A stretch of 5,787 nucleotides of DNA from an uncultured Prevotella sp. (GCA_900553965.1 USFX01000171.1:1-5787), one strand, 5' to 3'; numbered from the stretch's first letter, positions 1-5,525 are shown. Numbers and translations are program-made. Notes: a model not told the origin generated them from the sequence alone.

Positions 1-321
1 TCCAGCCGCAACCTCGTCATACTGACCCAACCGGACGGATACATCAAACGCCCCGGACGCCTCATGCCTCTGATACGCCTTGCACTCAGAAAACATCCGG
101 AGATGGCGCGCGCCATGGCCCGACGCCACGAAATGTACAACGCCCAAACGGAGTTTGTCCGACAGGCCGAGCGCGAGGGACGCTGCATGGTCATACGGCC
201 CGACGCTCCGCTGCCCATCGGCCACATTTCCCATGACCCGGAGGAGATGAAGCGCGTTCATGCCATCGGCCGCGAGATGGCCATGAGACGGATAGAGGAA
301 ATCAGAAATTTCTTCGCATAA
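1..321 (+). CDS. Patatin-like phospholipase family protein, C-terminal fragment
   Basis: The reading frame is open from base 1 and ends at TAA 319-321, so only the last 106 residues are in the window; the internal ATG at 64 is not the true start. The fragment begins with a strand-like NLVILTQPDGY segment, followed by a KRPGRLMPLIRLALRKHP stretch, an ARRHEMYNAQ helix and VIRPDAPLPIGHISHDPEEM. This order (LTQP, a basic linker, an R-H-x-x-Y-N helix, then VIRP and a short D/E-rich turn) is what I know from the C-terminal part (DUF6363-like) of bacterial patatin family proteins related to YjjU, which hydrolyse acyl esters of lipids. The Ser-Asp catalytic dyad lies upstream and cannot be seen, so activity cannot be judged. 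The next gene, trmD, starts 162 bases downstream in the same direction. Family assignment is from recalled motif similarity and is fairly secure; substrate is unknown. Confidence 0.8.
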   Translation, partial: SSRNLVILTQPDGYIKRPGRLMPLIRLALRKHPEMARAMARRHEMYNAQTEFVRQAEREGRCMVIRPDAPLPIGHISHDPEEMKRVHAIGREMAMRRIEEIRNFFA

Positions 322-483
322 CGGAAATGCCATCCCCACCCCGCACGCGACCGTACGACGAAAGAAGACCACGGGGAATTACATTCAACAATGAATCTCC
401 ACCGGACGACGGCGGAAGCTAAAACGGGGAGCGACATCCCGCAACAAACCAATAGAAAGAACATAAAAAAGAAAGAAATACTT

Positions 484-1158
484 ATGAGAATAGACATCAT
501 CACCGTTTTACCGGAAATGCTGGAAGGTTTCGTCAACGAGTCCATTCTGGCACGGGCCCAAAAGAAGGGGCTGGCCGAGATACATCTTCACAATCTGCGC
601 GACTACACGACGGACAAGTGGCGCCGCGTCGACGACTATCCCTACGGCGGTTTCGCGGGCATGGTCATGCAGTGTGAACCCATCGACCGCGCCATCTCGG
701 CACTGAAAGCAGAACGCGACTATGACGAAGTCATCTTCACGTCGCCAGACGGAGAGCGTTTTGACCAGCACGTGGCCAACGAGCTGTCCATGAAGGGCAA
801 CATTATCATTCTCTGCGGCCACTATAAGGGCATCGACCAGCGCGTCCGCGACCATCTCATCACCCGCGAGATAAGCATCGGCGACTATGTCCTGACGGGC
901 GGCGAACTGGCTGCCGCCGTAATGGCCGACGCCATCGTGCGCATCGTCCCGGGTGTCATCGGCGACGAGCAGAGCGCCCTCTCCGACTGCTTTCAGGACG
1001 ACATGCTGTCCGCCCCAATCTACACCCGCCCCGCCGACTATAAGGGATGGAAAGTTCCGGAAATCCTCCTCAGCGGCAATGAGGCAAAAATCAAGGCATG
1101 GGAAATGGAACAGGCCATGGAACGGACGCAAAGGCTGAGACCGGATTTGCTGGAATAA
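484..1158 (+). CDS. trmD: tRNA (guanine-N1-)-methyltransferase TrmD
   Basis: TrmD uses S-adenosylmethionine to methylate G37 at N1, next to the anticodon, in the tRNAs that read CUN, CCN and CGG codons, and so prevents +1 frameshifting. The 224-residue protein has the typical start MRIDIITVLPEM, the SAM-side motif YGGFAGMVMQCEPI (54-67), the trefoil-knot segment ILCGHYKGIDQR (109-120), SIGDYVLTGGELAA (131-144) and the tail YTRPADYKGWKVPEILLSGN (180-199). Arg153 and Asp168 match the catalytic Arg154 and Asp169 of the Haemophilus enzyme. Where gammaproteobacterial TrmD has YEGIDER, this one has YKGIDQR, as I recall for other Bacteroidota. The frame is open back to an ATG at 391, but that adds 31 low-complexity residues absent from the family, so I chose ATG 484, which follows an A-rich leader. 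No rpsP, rimM or rplS is adjacent. The next gene follows after 67 bases. Confidence 0.96.
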   Translation: MRIDIITVLPEMLEGFVNESILARAQKKGLAEIHLHNLRDYTTDKWRRVDDYPYGGFAGMVMQCEPIDRAISALKAERDYDEVIFTSPDGERFDQHVANELSMKGNIIILCGHYKGIDQRVRDHLITREISIGDYVLTGGELAAAVMADAIVRIVPGVIGDEQSALSDCFQDDMLSAPIYTRPADYKGWKVPEILLSGNEAKIKAWEMEQAMERTQRLRPDLLE

Positions 1159-1225
1159 TCGCGGACGGCAAAAGAAGATATTATAATATGATTCTTTATT
1201 GTTTCACTATTAAATATTAATCAAA

Positions 1226-1783
1226 ATGAGTAATTTAAATGCATTGCCGTCGCTTGACTTCGGAGAAGCCATCAGCGAAGCCTGGAAAAAAGTTGTTCAG
1301 TTCAAAGGACGCTCACGCCGTTCGGAATTTTGGTGGAGTTATCTCGCCATCGACCTCGCCTGTATCGTAGTTCAGTTCATACCTTTCATAGGTTCTATTC
1401 TCTATTTCGCACTTGCCCTATCCATTTATCCCCTCACCGTCCGCCGTCTCCATGATACCGGACGCAGCGGATGGTGGTGCGGAATCGGCATCATCGGCAC
1501 GCTTATCGGCATGAGCGTTGTATTCTACAGCTACTTCAATGCTCTCGGTCTCAGTCTGGACATGTCACAGGAGATTATGTACGAAAGACTGACCGACGCT
1601 GCATTCATCGAAGAGGCCATGACGAAATCGCCTGACAGCATCAGATACATAATGATAAGTTGCATAGCCGGTTTCGCGTACAACCTTATGATGATTGTAT
1701 ATATGTGTCTCGACAGCCAGCCCGGCCCCAACAAGTACGGCGAATCTCCAAAATATGTTGCAGAACCGTCTGACATAGATTGA
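1226..1783 (+). CDS. DUF805 family inner-membrane protein
   Basis: This 185-residue integral membrane protein carries the three hallmarks of DUF805: FKGRSRRSEFWW (26-37) just before the first membrane segment, VRRLHDTGRSGWW (72-84) after the second, and DSQPGPNKYG (163-172) at the C-terminal end. Likely membrane segments are about 37-51, 52-71, 86-105 and 142-162. The molecular role of DUF805 is not established, so no function is assigned. The stretch between the third and fourth segments (about 104-141) is polar and acidic and looks longer than in the small DUF805 proteins I remember, which are near 120-150 residues. ATG 1226 is preceded by an A/T-rich leader without a Shine-Dalgarno motif, usual for Bacteroidota. 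The 67-base gap after trmD holds a 12-base AT palindrome (1178-1189) but no convincing promoter, so cotranscription with trmD is possible. A long hairpin follows 14 bases after the stop. Confidence 0.92.
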   Translation: MSNLNALPSLDFGEAISEAWKKVVQFKGRSRRSEFWWSYLAIDLACIVVQFIPFIGSILYFALALSIYPLTVRRLHDTGRSGWWCGIGIIGTLIGMSVVFYSYFNALGLSLDMSQEIMYERLTDAAFIEEAMTKSPDSIRYIMISCIAGFAYNLMMIVYMCLDSQPGPNKYGESPKYVAEPSDID

Positions 1784-1797
1784 CAGGAATAAAGCCC

Positions 1798-1860
1798 GTC
1801 CGGAAGATAATCTCATGTAGCGGATTCAAATCCACTACAGCATGGGATTATCTTCCGGAC
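1798..1860. repeat. 63-base near-perfect inverted repeat (hairpin) after the DUF805 gene
   Basis: The outer arms 1798-1817 and 1841-1860 pair over 20 bases with a single G-T wobble; the arm begins GTCCGGAAGATAATC. Inside, TAG/CTA and GGAT/ATCC continue the stem after a 3-base bulge (1838-1840) and one C-A mismatch, closing on a TCAA tetraloop (1826-1829). It starts 14 bases after the DUF805 stop, where a terminator would lie, but no T tract follows on the plus strand (next bases are AGCCATAATT). It may therefore be a processing or stabilising 3' end, or a small non-autonomous repeat. The four bases AGCC occur on both sides (1793-1796 and 1861-1864), compatible with, but not proof of, a target-site duplication. 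Confidence 0.8.
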
Positions 1861-2163
1861 AGCCATAATTACAATCCACATAATGGTCGCACATCGTTTG
1901 CGATTTTTCCCCAACCCAAGTAGATACGTAGCTTTGCCGCCATGTTTACTGAACATCTGAGACATCCTCATCCCTACTTTAGGGTTTTGCAACATCCTCT
2001 CCATGCAATTTCATGATTTTGCAATATCATTATCCTGTTTTTTCTTACAAAATCATGTTCAGGTTTTTCTCCGTTTTAGCTAATTTTCAGGCCGTTTCCG
2101 GTTCTTTTCAGCTCAATGCCACACCGGTTTCCGTCATGAAAACGGGGGAAGGAAGAGCCGTGA

Positions 2164-2353
2164 GGGCCTTACGGCGTTTTCAGAACGGAGATTTCATGCT
2201 GTTTTTGCTTGCTGATTTTGTCCGGAAAAGCTCTTGATTTTCTGCCGTAAGGGGCTCCCGGAGTTGCGAAAGCGGCCCCGTTGGAGTGCAACGGCGGCCT
2301 TATTGCATTGCCGTAAGGGCCTCGTTGCAGAGCCGGGAGGCCCTTACGACAGA
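2164..2353. repeat. Cluster of four CCGTAAGGG-type intergenic repeats with a 21-base inverted repeat
   Basis: A core close to GCCGTAAGGGcc occurs four times within 190 bases: inverted at 2164-2175 (GGGCCTTACGGC), direct at 2244-2253, direct at 2310-2321, and inverted at 2339-2348. The second and fourth copies lie in a longer inverted repeat, 2241-2261 against 2333-2353, matching at 19 of 21 positions. The 71 bases between them contain a further hairpin, GGCCCCGTTG (2274-2283) against CAACGG-C-GGCC (2289-2299). RNA from either strand would fold into a branched structure. The copies differ by single bases, so this looks like an evolving repeat family rather than one element. I recall similar GTAAGGGCC-containing stretches in Prevotella intergenic DNA, but that is memory, not a search. 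No protein-coding role is supported. Confidence 0.7.
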
Positions 2354-2430
2354 ACCGTAGCGGCCGGCCGTGGATACGGCGGAATAGGTATCGTTTGTAA
2401 ACGGCTGTAAATAAGACGATTAGGAAATAT

Positions 2431-2439
2431 GCAAATATA
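2431..2439 (-). promoter_or_regulatory. Possible minus-strand -7 promoter element (TATATTTGC)
   Basis: Read on the minus strand this is TATATTTGC, a full match to the Bacteroidota -7 consensus TAnnTTTGy. No good TTTG -33 element lies 19-21 bases upstream. A transcript from here would run leftwards through the repeat cluster. A motif of this information content is expected about once per 8 kb of each strand by chance, so this is a weak candidate. Confidence 0.25.
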
Positions 2440-2677
2440 ACCTCACGAGCACCCCTAATTTTTGATACGCGCGAGATTGCGATATTTGCGGCCACGACCG
2501 TTATTTTTTGAAAAGTCCCTCTTCTCGTGGGCCTTAAATTCAGAATTTAGATTACAGATGGCGGCTTCACATCAAAATCAGGAAGCCTCATACGGACCTG
2601 CTTACCGGCCCCGCATCCTCTACAAAACGCAAGTCCGCGATGATGTAACAGCTGCCCCACTCTGCACTTCCATACAA

Positions 2678-2722
2678 CGCAGAAGCCCCAAGGGCCGTTT
2701 CCGACACCTTGGGGCTTCTGCG
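2678..2722 (-). terminator. Terminator hairpin of the small membrane protein / Skp-like unit
   Basis: The arms CGCAGAAGCCCCAAGG (2678-2693) and its exact reverse complement (2707-2722) form a perfect 16-bp GC-rich stem around a 13-base loop. The hairpin begins 15 bases beyond the stop of the minus-strand Skp-like gene. On the minus strand it is followed by TTGTATGG, only a weak U tract. Position and strength make a transcription end the best reading; as a symmetrical stem it may also stop any rightward read-through. Confidence 0.8.
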
Positions 2723-2737
2723 CCTGTTGCTCATTTC

Positions 2738-3373
2738 TTATTTTGTCTCCTTGTCTTTCTTCATCGGCTTGTAACGCTTGTTCAGACCGTTGATGACATC
2801 GTTGGTGATGTCATGCTTCTTGTCTGCAAACAGGATGTTGTCACCGGCCTTCGACATGATGAGGTCATATTTCTTAGTCTTGTTGTAGACCTTCAGGAAG
2901 CTCTGGAGCGAATCGCGCAGCGCCTCGTTATACTTGGCTGTCTCGGCGTCAAGCTCAGAAGCCAGACGGTTCTGAAGCTCCTGCAGGTCCTCCTGCTGGC
3001 GCTGGATGGCGGCCTGAACGGTTGCGGCTTGTTCGCGGCTCGTAAATCCGTTGTTGTTCATCTTGTGCTGAAAATTGTTCACGGCTGCCTGCAACTGCTG
3101 GCCCTTTGCGTTCAATGTGTTGCGGGCGTTGTTGCTCTTCTTCTGCAATATCAGCGAGAAGTCCTTGCAGAAATTATACTGCGACATCAGCGAATCAACC
3201 TCTACGTATGCAATCTTCATTCCGACAGTCTCCGTAGAGCTCTTGGCCGGCTGTTCGTCCATCTGAGGAGTCGAGTTGTTGCAGGCTGTCATCAACAGCG
3301 CTGAAACGGCGCCCACCGACATGGCGCGAAAAAACTTGTTCTTGTTCATTATCTTAATTATATTAAACTTCAT
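2738..3373 (-). CDS. OmpH/Skp family periplasmic chaperone-like protein with a lipoprotein signal
   Basis: The 211-residue protein starts with a signal sequence ending in LLMTAC, a plausible lipobox with Cys31 as the lipidated residue. A polar linker (32-50) follows, then the OmpH/Skp-type opening MKIAYVEVDSLMSQY (52-66), a long Gln/Asn/Glu-rich helical and coiled-coil section (about 70-165) and the closing YDLIMSKAGDNILFAD (169-184). Skp family proteins are trimers whose helical tentacles hold unfolded outer-membrane proteins in the periplasm; classical Skp is soluble, while this copy appears membrane-anchored. A client-binding role is inferred from family only. I chose ATG 3373 because AAGGAG (3385-3390 on the minus strand) sits 11 bases upstream and the gene begins 2 bases after the preceding stop. 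An in-frame ATG at 3349 (MNKNKFF) would give a more typical 23-residue lipoprotein signal. It is not the skp of a bamA-skp-lpxD cluster: no such neighbours are present. Confidence 0.88.
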   Translation of the reverse strand: MKFNIIKIMNKNKFFRAMSVGAVSALLMTACNNSTPQMDEQPAKSSTETVGMKIAYVEVDSLMSQYNFCKDFSLILQKKSNNARNTLNAKGQQLQAAVNNFQHKMNNNGFTSREQAATVQAAIQRQQEDLQELQNRLASELDAETAKYNEALRDSLQSFLKVYNKTKKYDLIMSKAGDNILFADKKHDITNDVINGLNKRYKPMKKDKETK

Positions 3374-3375
3374 CG

Positions 3376-3585
3376 TTATTCTCTCTCCTTCACGCCAAAG
3401 GCGCTCTGCCGGCGCATCTCACGGTCCTGGTCCATCACGCAGTGGATGCCGCGGTCCTTCATCGCCTGACTGTCATGTATATGCTGCGAAGAGAAACGGC
3501 CATTCTTGCGGAATAGCACTTTCACACAGAAAAATGCCATGCCGATAGCAATAATTAACGTGCTCAGTAGCAATATCTCAATCAT
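3376..3585 (-). CDS. Small single-pass membrane protein, conserved type in Bacteroidales
   Basis: This 69-residue protein has one strongly hydrophobic segment at its N-terminus (about 3-24, starting IEILLLSTLIIAIGM), then a basic KVLFRKNGRF stretch and a polar tail with HIHDSQAMKDRGIHCVMDQD (35-54). I recall small Bacteroidales proteins of the same design: an N-terminal membrane helix, then KxGxF, an H/I-rich strand, a GI-C pair and a QD. This is why I accept it as real despite its size. Positive charges just after the helix suggest the tail is cytoplasmic. Function is unknown. ATG 3585 lies about 14 bases downstream of the predicted transcription start, so the leader is very short. The stop is 2 bases before the Skp-like gene, and the last codons (VKERE) contain that gene's AAGGAG motif, so translation of the two is probably coupled. 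Confidence 0.8.
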   Translation of the reverse strand: MIEILLLSTLIIAIGMAFFCVKVLFRKNGRFSSQHIHDSQAMKDRGIHCVMDQDREMRRQSAFGVKERE

Positions 3586-3591
3586 ATTCTG

Positions 3592-3600
3592 TAACTTTGC
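3592..3600 (+). promoter_or_regulatory. -7 promoter element of pepD (TAACTTTGC)
   Basis: TAACTTTGC is a full match to the Bacteroidota primary sigma -7 consensus TAnnTTTGy. Transcription would start near 3605-3608, giving pepD an A-rich leader of about 55 bases. No clear TTTG is found 19-21 bases upstream, so the -33 part is poor. It lies 15 bases outside the start codon of the divergent small membrane protein gene. Confidence 0.6.
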
Positions 3601-3604
3601 GGGT

Positions 3605-3635
3605 ACAAAGATAATGTAAATAAATCAATTACAAC
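3605..3635 (-). promoter_or_regulatory. Promoter of the small membrane protein / Skp-like unit
   Basis: On the minus strand the -7 element is TATCTTTGT (3605-3613), a full match to TAnnTTTGy. GTTG (3632-3635), one base off the -33 consensus TTTG, lies 18 bases upstream, close to the usual 19-21. The predicted start is near 3598-3600, about 14 bases before ATG 3585. This element and the plus-strand -7 element at 3592-3600 face each other with 4 bases between them. Confidence 0.65.
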
Positions 3636-3662
3636 CCAACTACCATATAAAAAAGAAGAATA

Positions 3663-5123
3663 ATGAGTAAAACTAATTTAAATCCGCAATGCGTTTTTGA
3701 CCAATTCGCCAAAATAAATGAAATTCCACGTCCTTCGAAGCGTGAGGAAAAGATGATTGAATATCTCAAGACATGGGGCGAAAGCCACAATCTCGACACA
3801 AAGGTTGACAAGACCGGAAACGTCATCATCAGAAAGCCGGCAACTCCCGGATTTGAGAACCGTCAGACCGTGATCCTCCAGAGCCACATGGATATGGTGT
3901 GCGACAAGCTGGTCGACATCGAGTTCGATTTCGACAAGGATGCCATCCAGACCTACGTTGACGGCGAATGGCTTTGCGCAAAGGGAACGACGCTCGGTGC
4001 CGACGACGGTATCGGCGTGGCCATAGAGCTGGCCCTGCTCGACTCCGACGACATTGAACATGGCCCCATCGAATGTGTGTTCACACGCGACGAGGAGACA
4101 CAGCTGACCGGTGCGAGCGGCATGGAAGCCGGATTTATGACCGGTGACATGCTCATCAATCTCGACAGCGAGGATGAAGGCCAGATATTCGTGTCCTGTG
4201 CCGGCGGACGCAGCACGACAGCCGAATTTACCTTTGAACGCGAGGACGCGCCGGAGGGATATTTCTTCCTGCAGTGCTCCCTCAAAGGCCTGAAAGGCGG
4301 CCACTCCGGCGACGACATCGACAAGAAGCGCGCCAACGCCATCAAGATTCTCGCCCGCTTCCTCTATATGGAGATGGAGAAGTATGACATACGCCTGAGC
4401 CGCTTCGATTCAGGAAAGATGCACAACGCCATCCCGCGCGACGGCAGGTTCACCATCGCCGTGCCCAACGACAAGAAGGAGAACGTGCGTGCCGACTGGA
4501 ACGTTTTTGCAAGTCAGGTCGAGGATGAATATCACGTGTCCGACACGGAAATGGTGTTCAACATGGAGAGCACCGCAGCCGAACCTGTCATCCGTCAGGA
4601 CGTCGCCGCCCGTTTCGTACGCGCCCTTCAGGCCGTCGACAACGGCGTCTTCGCCATCTGTCAGGACGAGGCGCTGGCCGGCATGGTGGAGACATCGAGC
4701 AACATCGCCAGCATCGTCACGGAGGACAACAAGATTACCATCGTATCTTCTCAGCGCAGCAATGTAATGAGCAATCTCGACAACCAGTGCAACACTATCA
4801 AGGCTCTCTTCGAGCTGGCCGGAGCAAACGTATGCCAGAACGACGGCTATCCCGCATGGAAGATGAACGCCAACAGCCGCCTCACACGCATTGTCGTCGA
4901 CACCTATAAAGCTCTCTTCGGCAAGGAACCCATCGTCAAGGGCATACACGCCGGTCTGGAGTGCGGTCTGTTCTCGGAACGCTACCCCAACCTCGACATG
5001 GTTTCCTTCGGTCCGACGCTCCGCGGTGTCCACACTCCCGACGAGCGCCTCCACATCCCTACCGTGAAGATGGTCTGGGACCACATCATCGAGATACTCA
5101 AGAACATTCCTGTGAAGCAATGA
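3663..5123 (+). CDS. pepD: Aminoacyl-histidine dipeptidase PepD (peptidase family M20C)
   Basis: PepD is a cytosolic di-zinc exopeptidase that cleaves Xaa-His dipeptides such as carnosine and other unblocked dipeptides, supporting amino-acid recovery from peptides. At 486 residues it matches the E. coli enzyme (about 485). All metal and catalytic positions are visible: His75 and Asp77 in QSHMDMV, the bridging Asp114 in LGADDGIG, the catalytic base Glu144 and metal ligand Glu145 in TRDEETQLTGASG, Asp168 in INLDSEDEG, and His457 in GVHTPDERLHIPT. The dimerisation or lid region begins near 180 (SCAGGRSTTAEF) and includes GLKGGHSGDDID (209-220). No signal peptide is present. ATG 3663 follows an A-rich leader (AAAAAAGAAGAATA), and the N-terminus aligns with the family (about five residues shorter than the Vibrio enzyme at each motif). 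It overlaps the downstream lipoprotein gene by 4 bases. Many Bacteroidota carry several M20C paralogues, so the precise substrate is uncertain. Confidence 0.96.
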   Translation: MSKTNLNPQCVFDQFAKINEIPRPSKREEKMIEYLKTWGESHNLDTKVDKTGNVIIRKPATPGFENRQTVILQSHMDMVCDKLVDIEFDFDKDAIQTYVDGEWLCAKGTTLGADDGIGVAIELALLDSDDIEHGPIECVFTRDEETQLTGASGMEAGFMTGDMLINLDSEDEGQIFVSCAGGRSTTAEFTFEREDAPEGYFFLQCSLKGLKGGHSGDDIDKKRANAIKILARFLYMEMEKYDIRLSRFDSGKMHNAIPRDGRFTIAVPNDKKENVRADWNVFASQVEDEYHVSDTEMVFNMESTAAEPVIRQDVAARFVRALQAVDNGVFAICQDEALAGMVETSSNIASIVTEDNKITIVSSQRSNVMSNLDNQCNTIKALFELAGANVCQNDGYPAWKMNANSRLTRIVVDTYKALFGKEPIVKGIHAGLECGLFSERYPNLDMVSFGPTLRGVHTPDERLHIPTVKMVWDHIIEILKNIPVKQ

Positions 5124-5488
5124 GACGGATTTTCTATCCACTATTCTACGCCGTGATGATGTTCTCCGCTTGCGGGCAGCAGCATGATGCCGAAGTTCTC
5201 GTCAAGGATTTCATGAACGAAAACCTAAAGAACCCGACCGCGCTGACAAACGTAGACTTCGCGAAACTTGACTCAACGGCACGTCTCAACGACTCTATCA
5301 TAAACGTCCTGAGGTCATTGGCCGGACAATCCGGCCGCTATCGCGACGGCATCCGCTATTCGGACAAGAAGCAGGAAAAGCCTCTGAAAATACTGCGCGT
5401 ACAGTATAAGATAGACACGACAGAATGTTCTGACACCTATTATCTGAGCCGGGATATAACGGAGGTAATTGCCATAAAGGCCAATTAA
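5120..5488 (+). CDS. Small lipoprotein of unknown function, coupled to pepD
   Basis: The 122-residue product starts MRRIFYPLFYAVMMFSAC, a short type II signal peptide with lipobox FSAC and Cys18 as the lipidated residue. The mature part has an amphipathic start (AEVLVKDFMNENLKNPT, 24-40), a central DFAKLDSTARLNDSIINVL section, and a C-terminal beta-rich half (ILRVQYKIDT, DTYYLSRDITEVIAIKAN). I do not recognise a named domain; it resembles small uncharacterised Bacteroidales lipoproteins, some of which end in a similar strand-rich half. The start is ATG 5120, which overlaps the pepD stop as ATGA, so its ribosomes probably come from pepD by re-initiation. The frame is open back to 4961 inside pepD, but that upstream part is only a shadow of pepD. 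The mature protein is likely exposed in the periplasm or on the outer membrane. Any link to peptide uptake is inference from position alone. Confidence 0.85.
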   Translation: MRRIFYPLFYAVMMFSACGQQHDAEVLVKDFMNENLKNPTALTNVDFAKLDSTARLNDSIINVLRSLAGQSGRYRDGIRYSDKKQEKPLKILRVQYKIDTTECSDTYYLSRDITEVIAIKAN

Positions 5489-5525
5489 GCTCCACCCGGC
5501 ATCATAAATACATCCTACGAGCACC

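Larger units (their letters stand above)
1784..2737. other. Gene-free intergenic region of about 950 bases, rich in hairpins and repeats
   Basis: No open frame here resembles a protein I recognise, on either strand. From left to right it holds: the 63-base hairpin at 1798-1860; a small stem TCGCA/TGCGA (1887-1903) followed by five T; a 10-bp inverted repeat CATGATTTTG/CAAAATCATG (2012-2021 and 2048-2057); a T- and TTTTCAG-rich stretch (2035-2115); the CCGTAAGGG repeat cluster (2164-2353); the palindrome CGGCCGGCCG (2361-2370); an 8-bp inverted repeat GCAAATAT/ATATTTGC (2431-2438 and 2482-2489); the palindrome TAAATTC-A-GAATTTA (2535-2549); and the minus-strand terminator (2678-2722). Base composition shifts visibly, from AT-rich near 2010-2060 to GC-rich near 2255-2375, which points to a patchwork rather than one decayed gene. 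The region separates two converging units: the plus-strand DUF805 gene and the minus-strand Skp-like gene. Confidence 0.75.

Noticed and set aside
391..483. N-terminal extension of TrmD from ATG 391
   Set aside because: The extra 31 residues are polar, low-complexity and not part of the TrmD family; ATG 484 begins the conserved MRIDIITVLPEM.
508..1131. Long minus-strand open frame across trmD
   Set aside because: It is the antisense shadow of a clearly conserved coding gene and encodes nothing recognisable.
1818..1840. tRNA T-arm-like sequence (GGATTCAAATCC) in the hairpin loop
   Set aside because: The loop closes as part of the long palindrome, the position equivalent to G53 is A opposite C, and no acceptor, D or anticodon arms surround it.
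1929..1937. Plus-strand TAGCTTTGC matching the -7 consensus
   Set aside because: No -33 element at the right distance and no gene downstream; chance matches of this motif are expected in the window.
2013..2237. 74-residue plus-strand frame in the gene-free region
   Set aside because: No protein-like domain; it overlaps repeats and hairpins and ends in the repeat cluster.
2169..2495. 108-residue minus-strand frame across the repeat cluster
   Set aside because: The frame is open only because the GC-rich repeats lack stops; the Arg/Pro/Gly-rich product looks like translated repeat.
2462..3304. 280-residue plus-strand frame
   Set aside because: Most of it is antisense to the Skp-like gene and its front part crosses a perfect terminator hairpin.
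4961..5119. Upstream extension of the lipoprotein gene inside pepD
   Set aside because: The extension would hide the signal peptide; the lipoprotein signal begins exactly at ATG 5120.
4410..5141. 243-residue minus-strand frame across pepD
   Set aside because: Shadow of pepD, whose catalytic residues are all present on the other strand.
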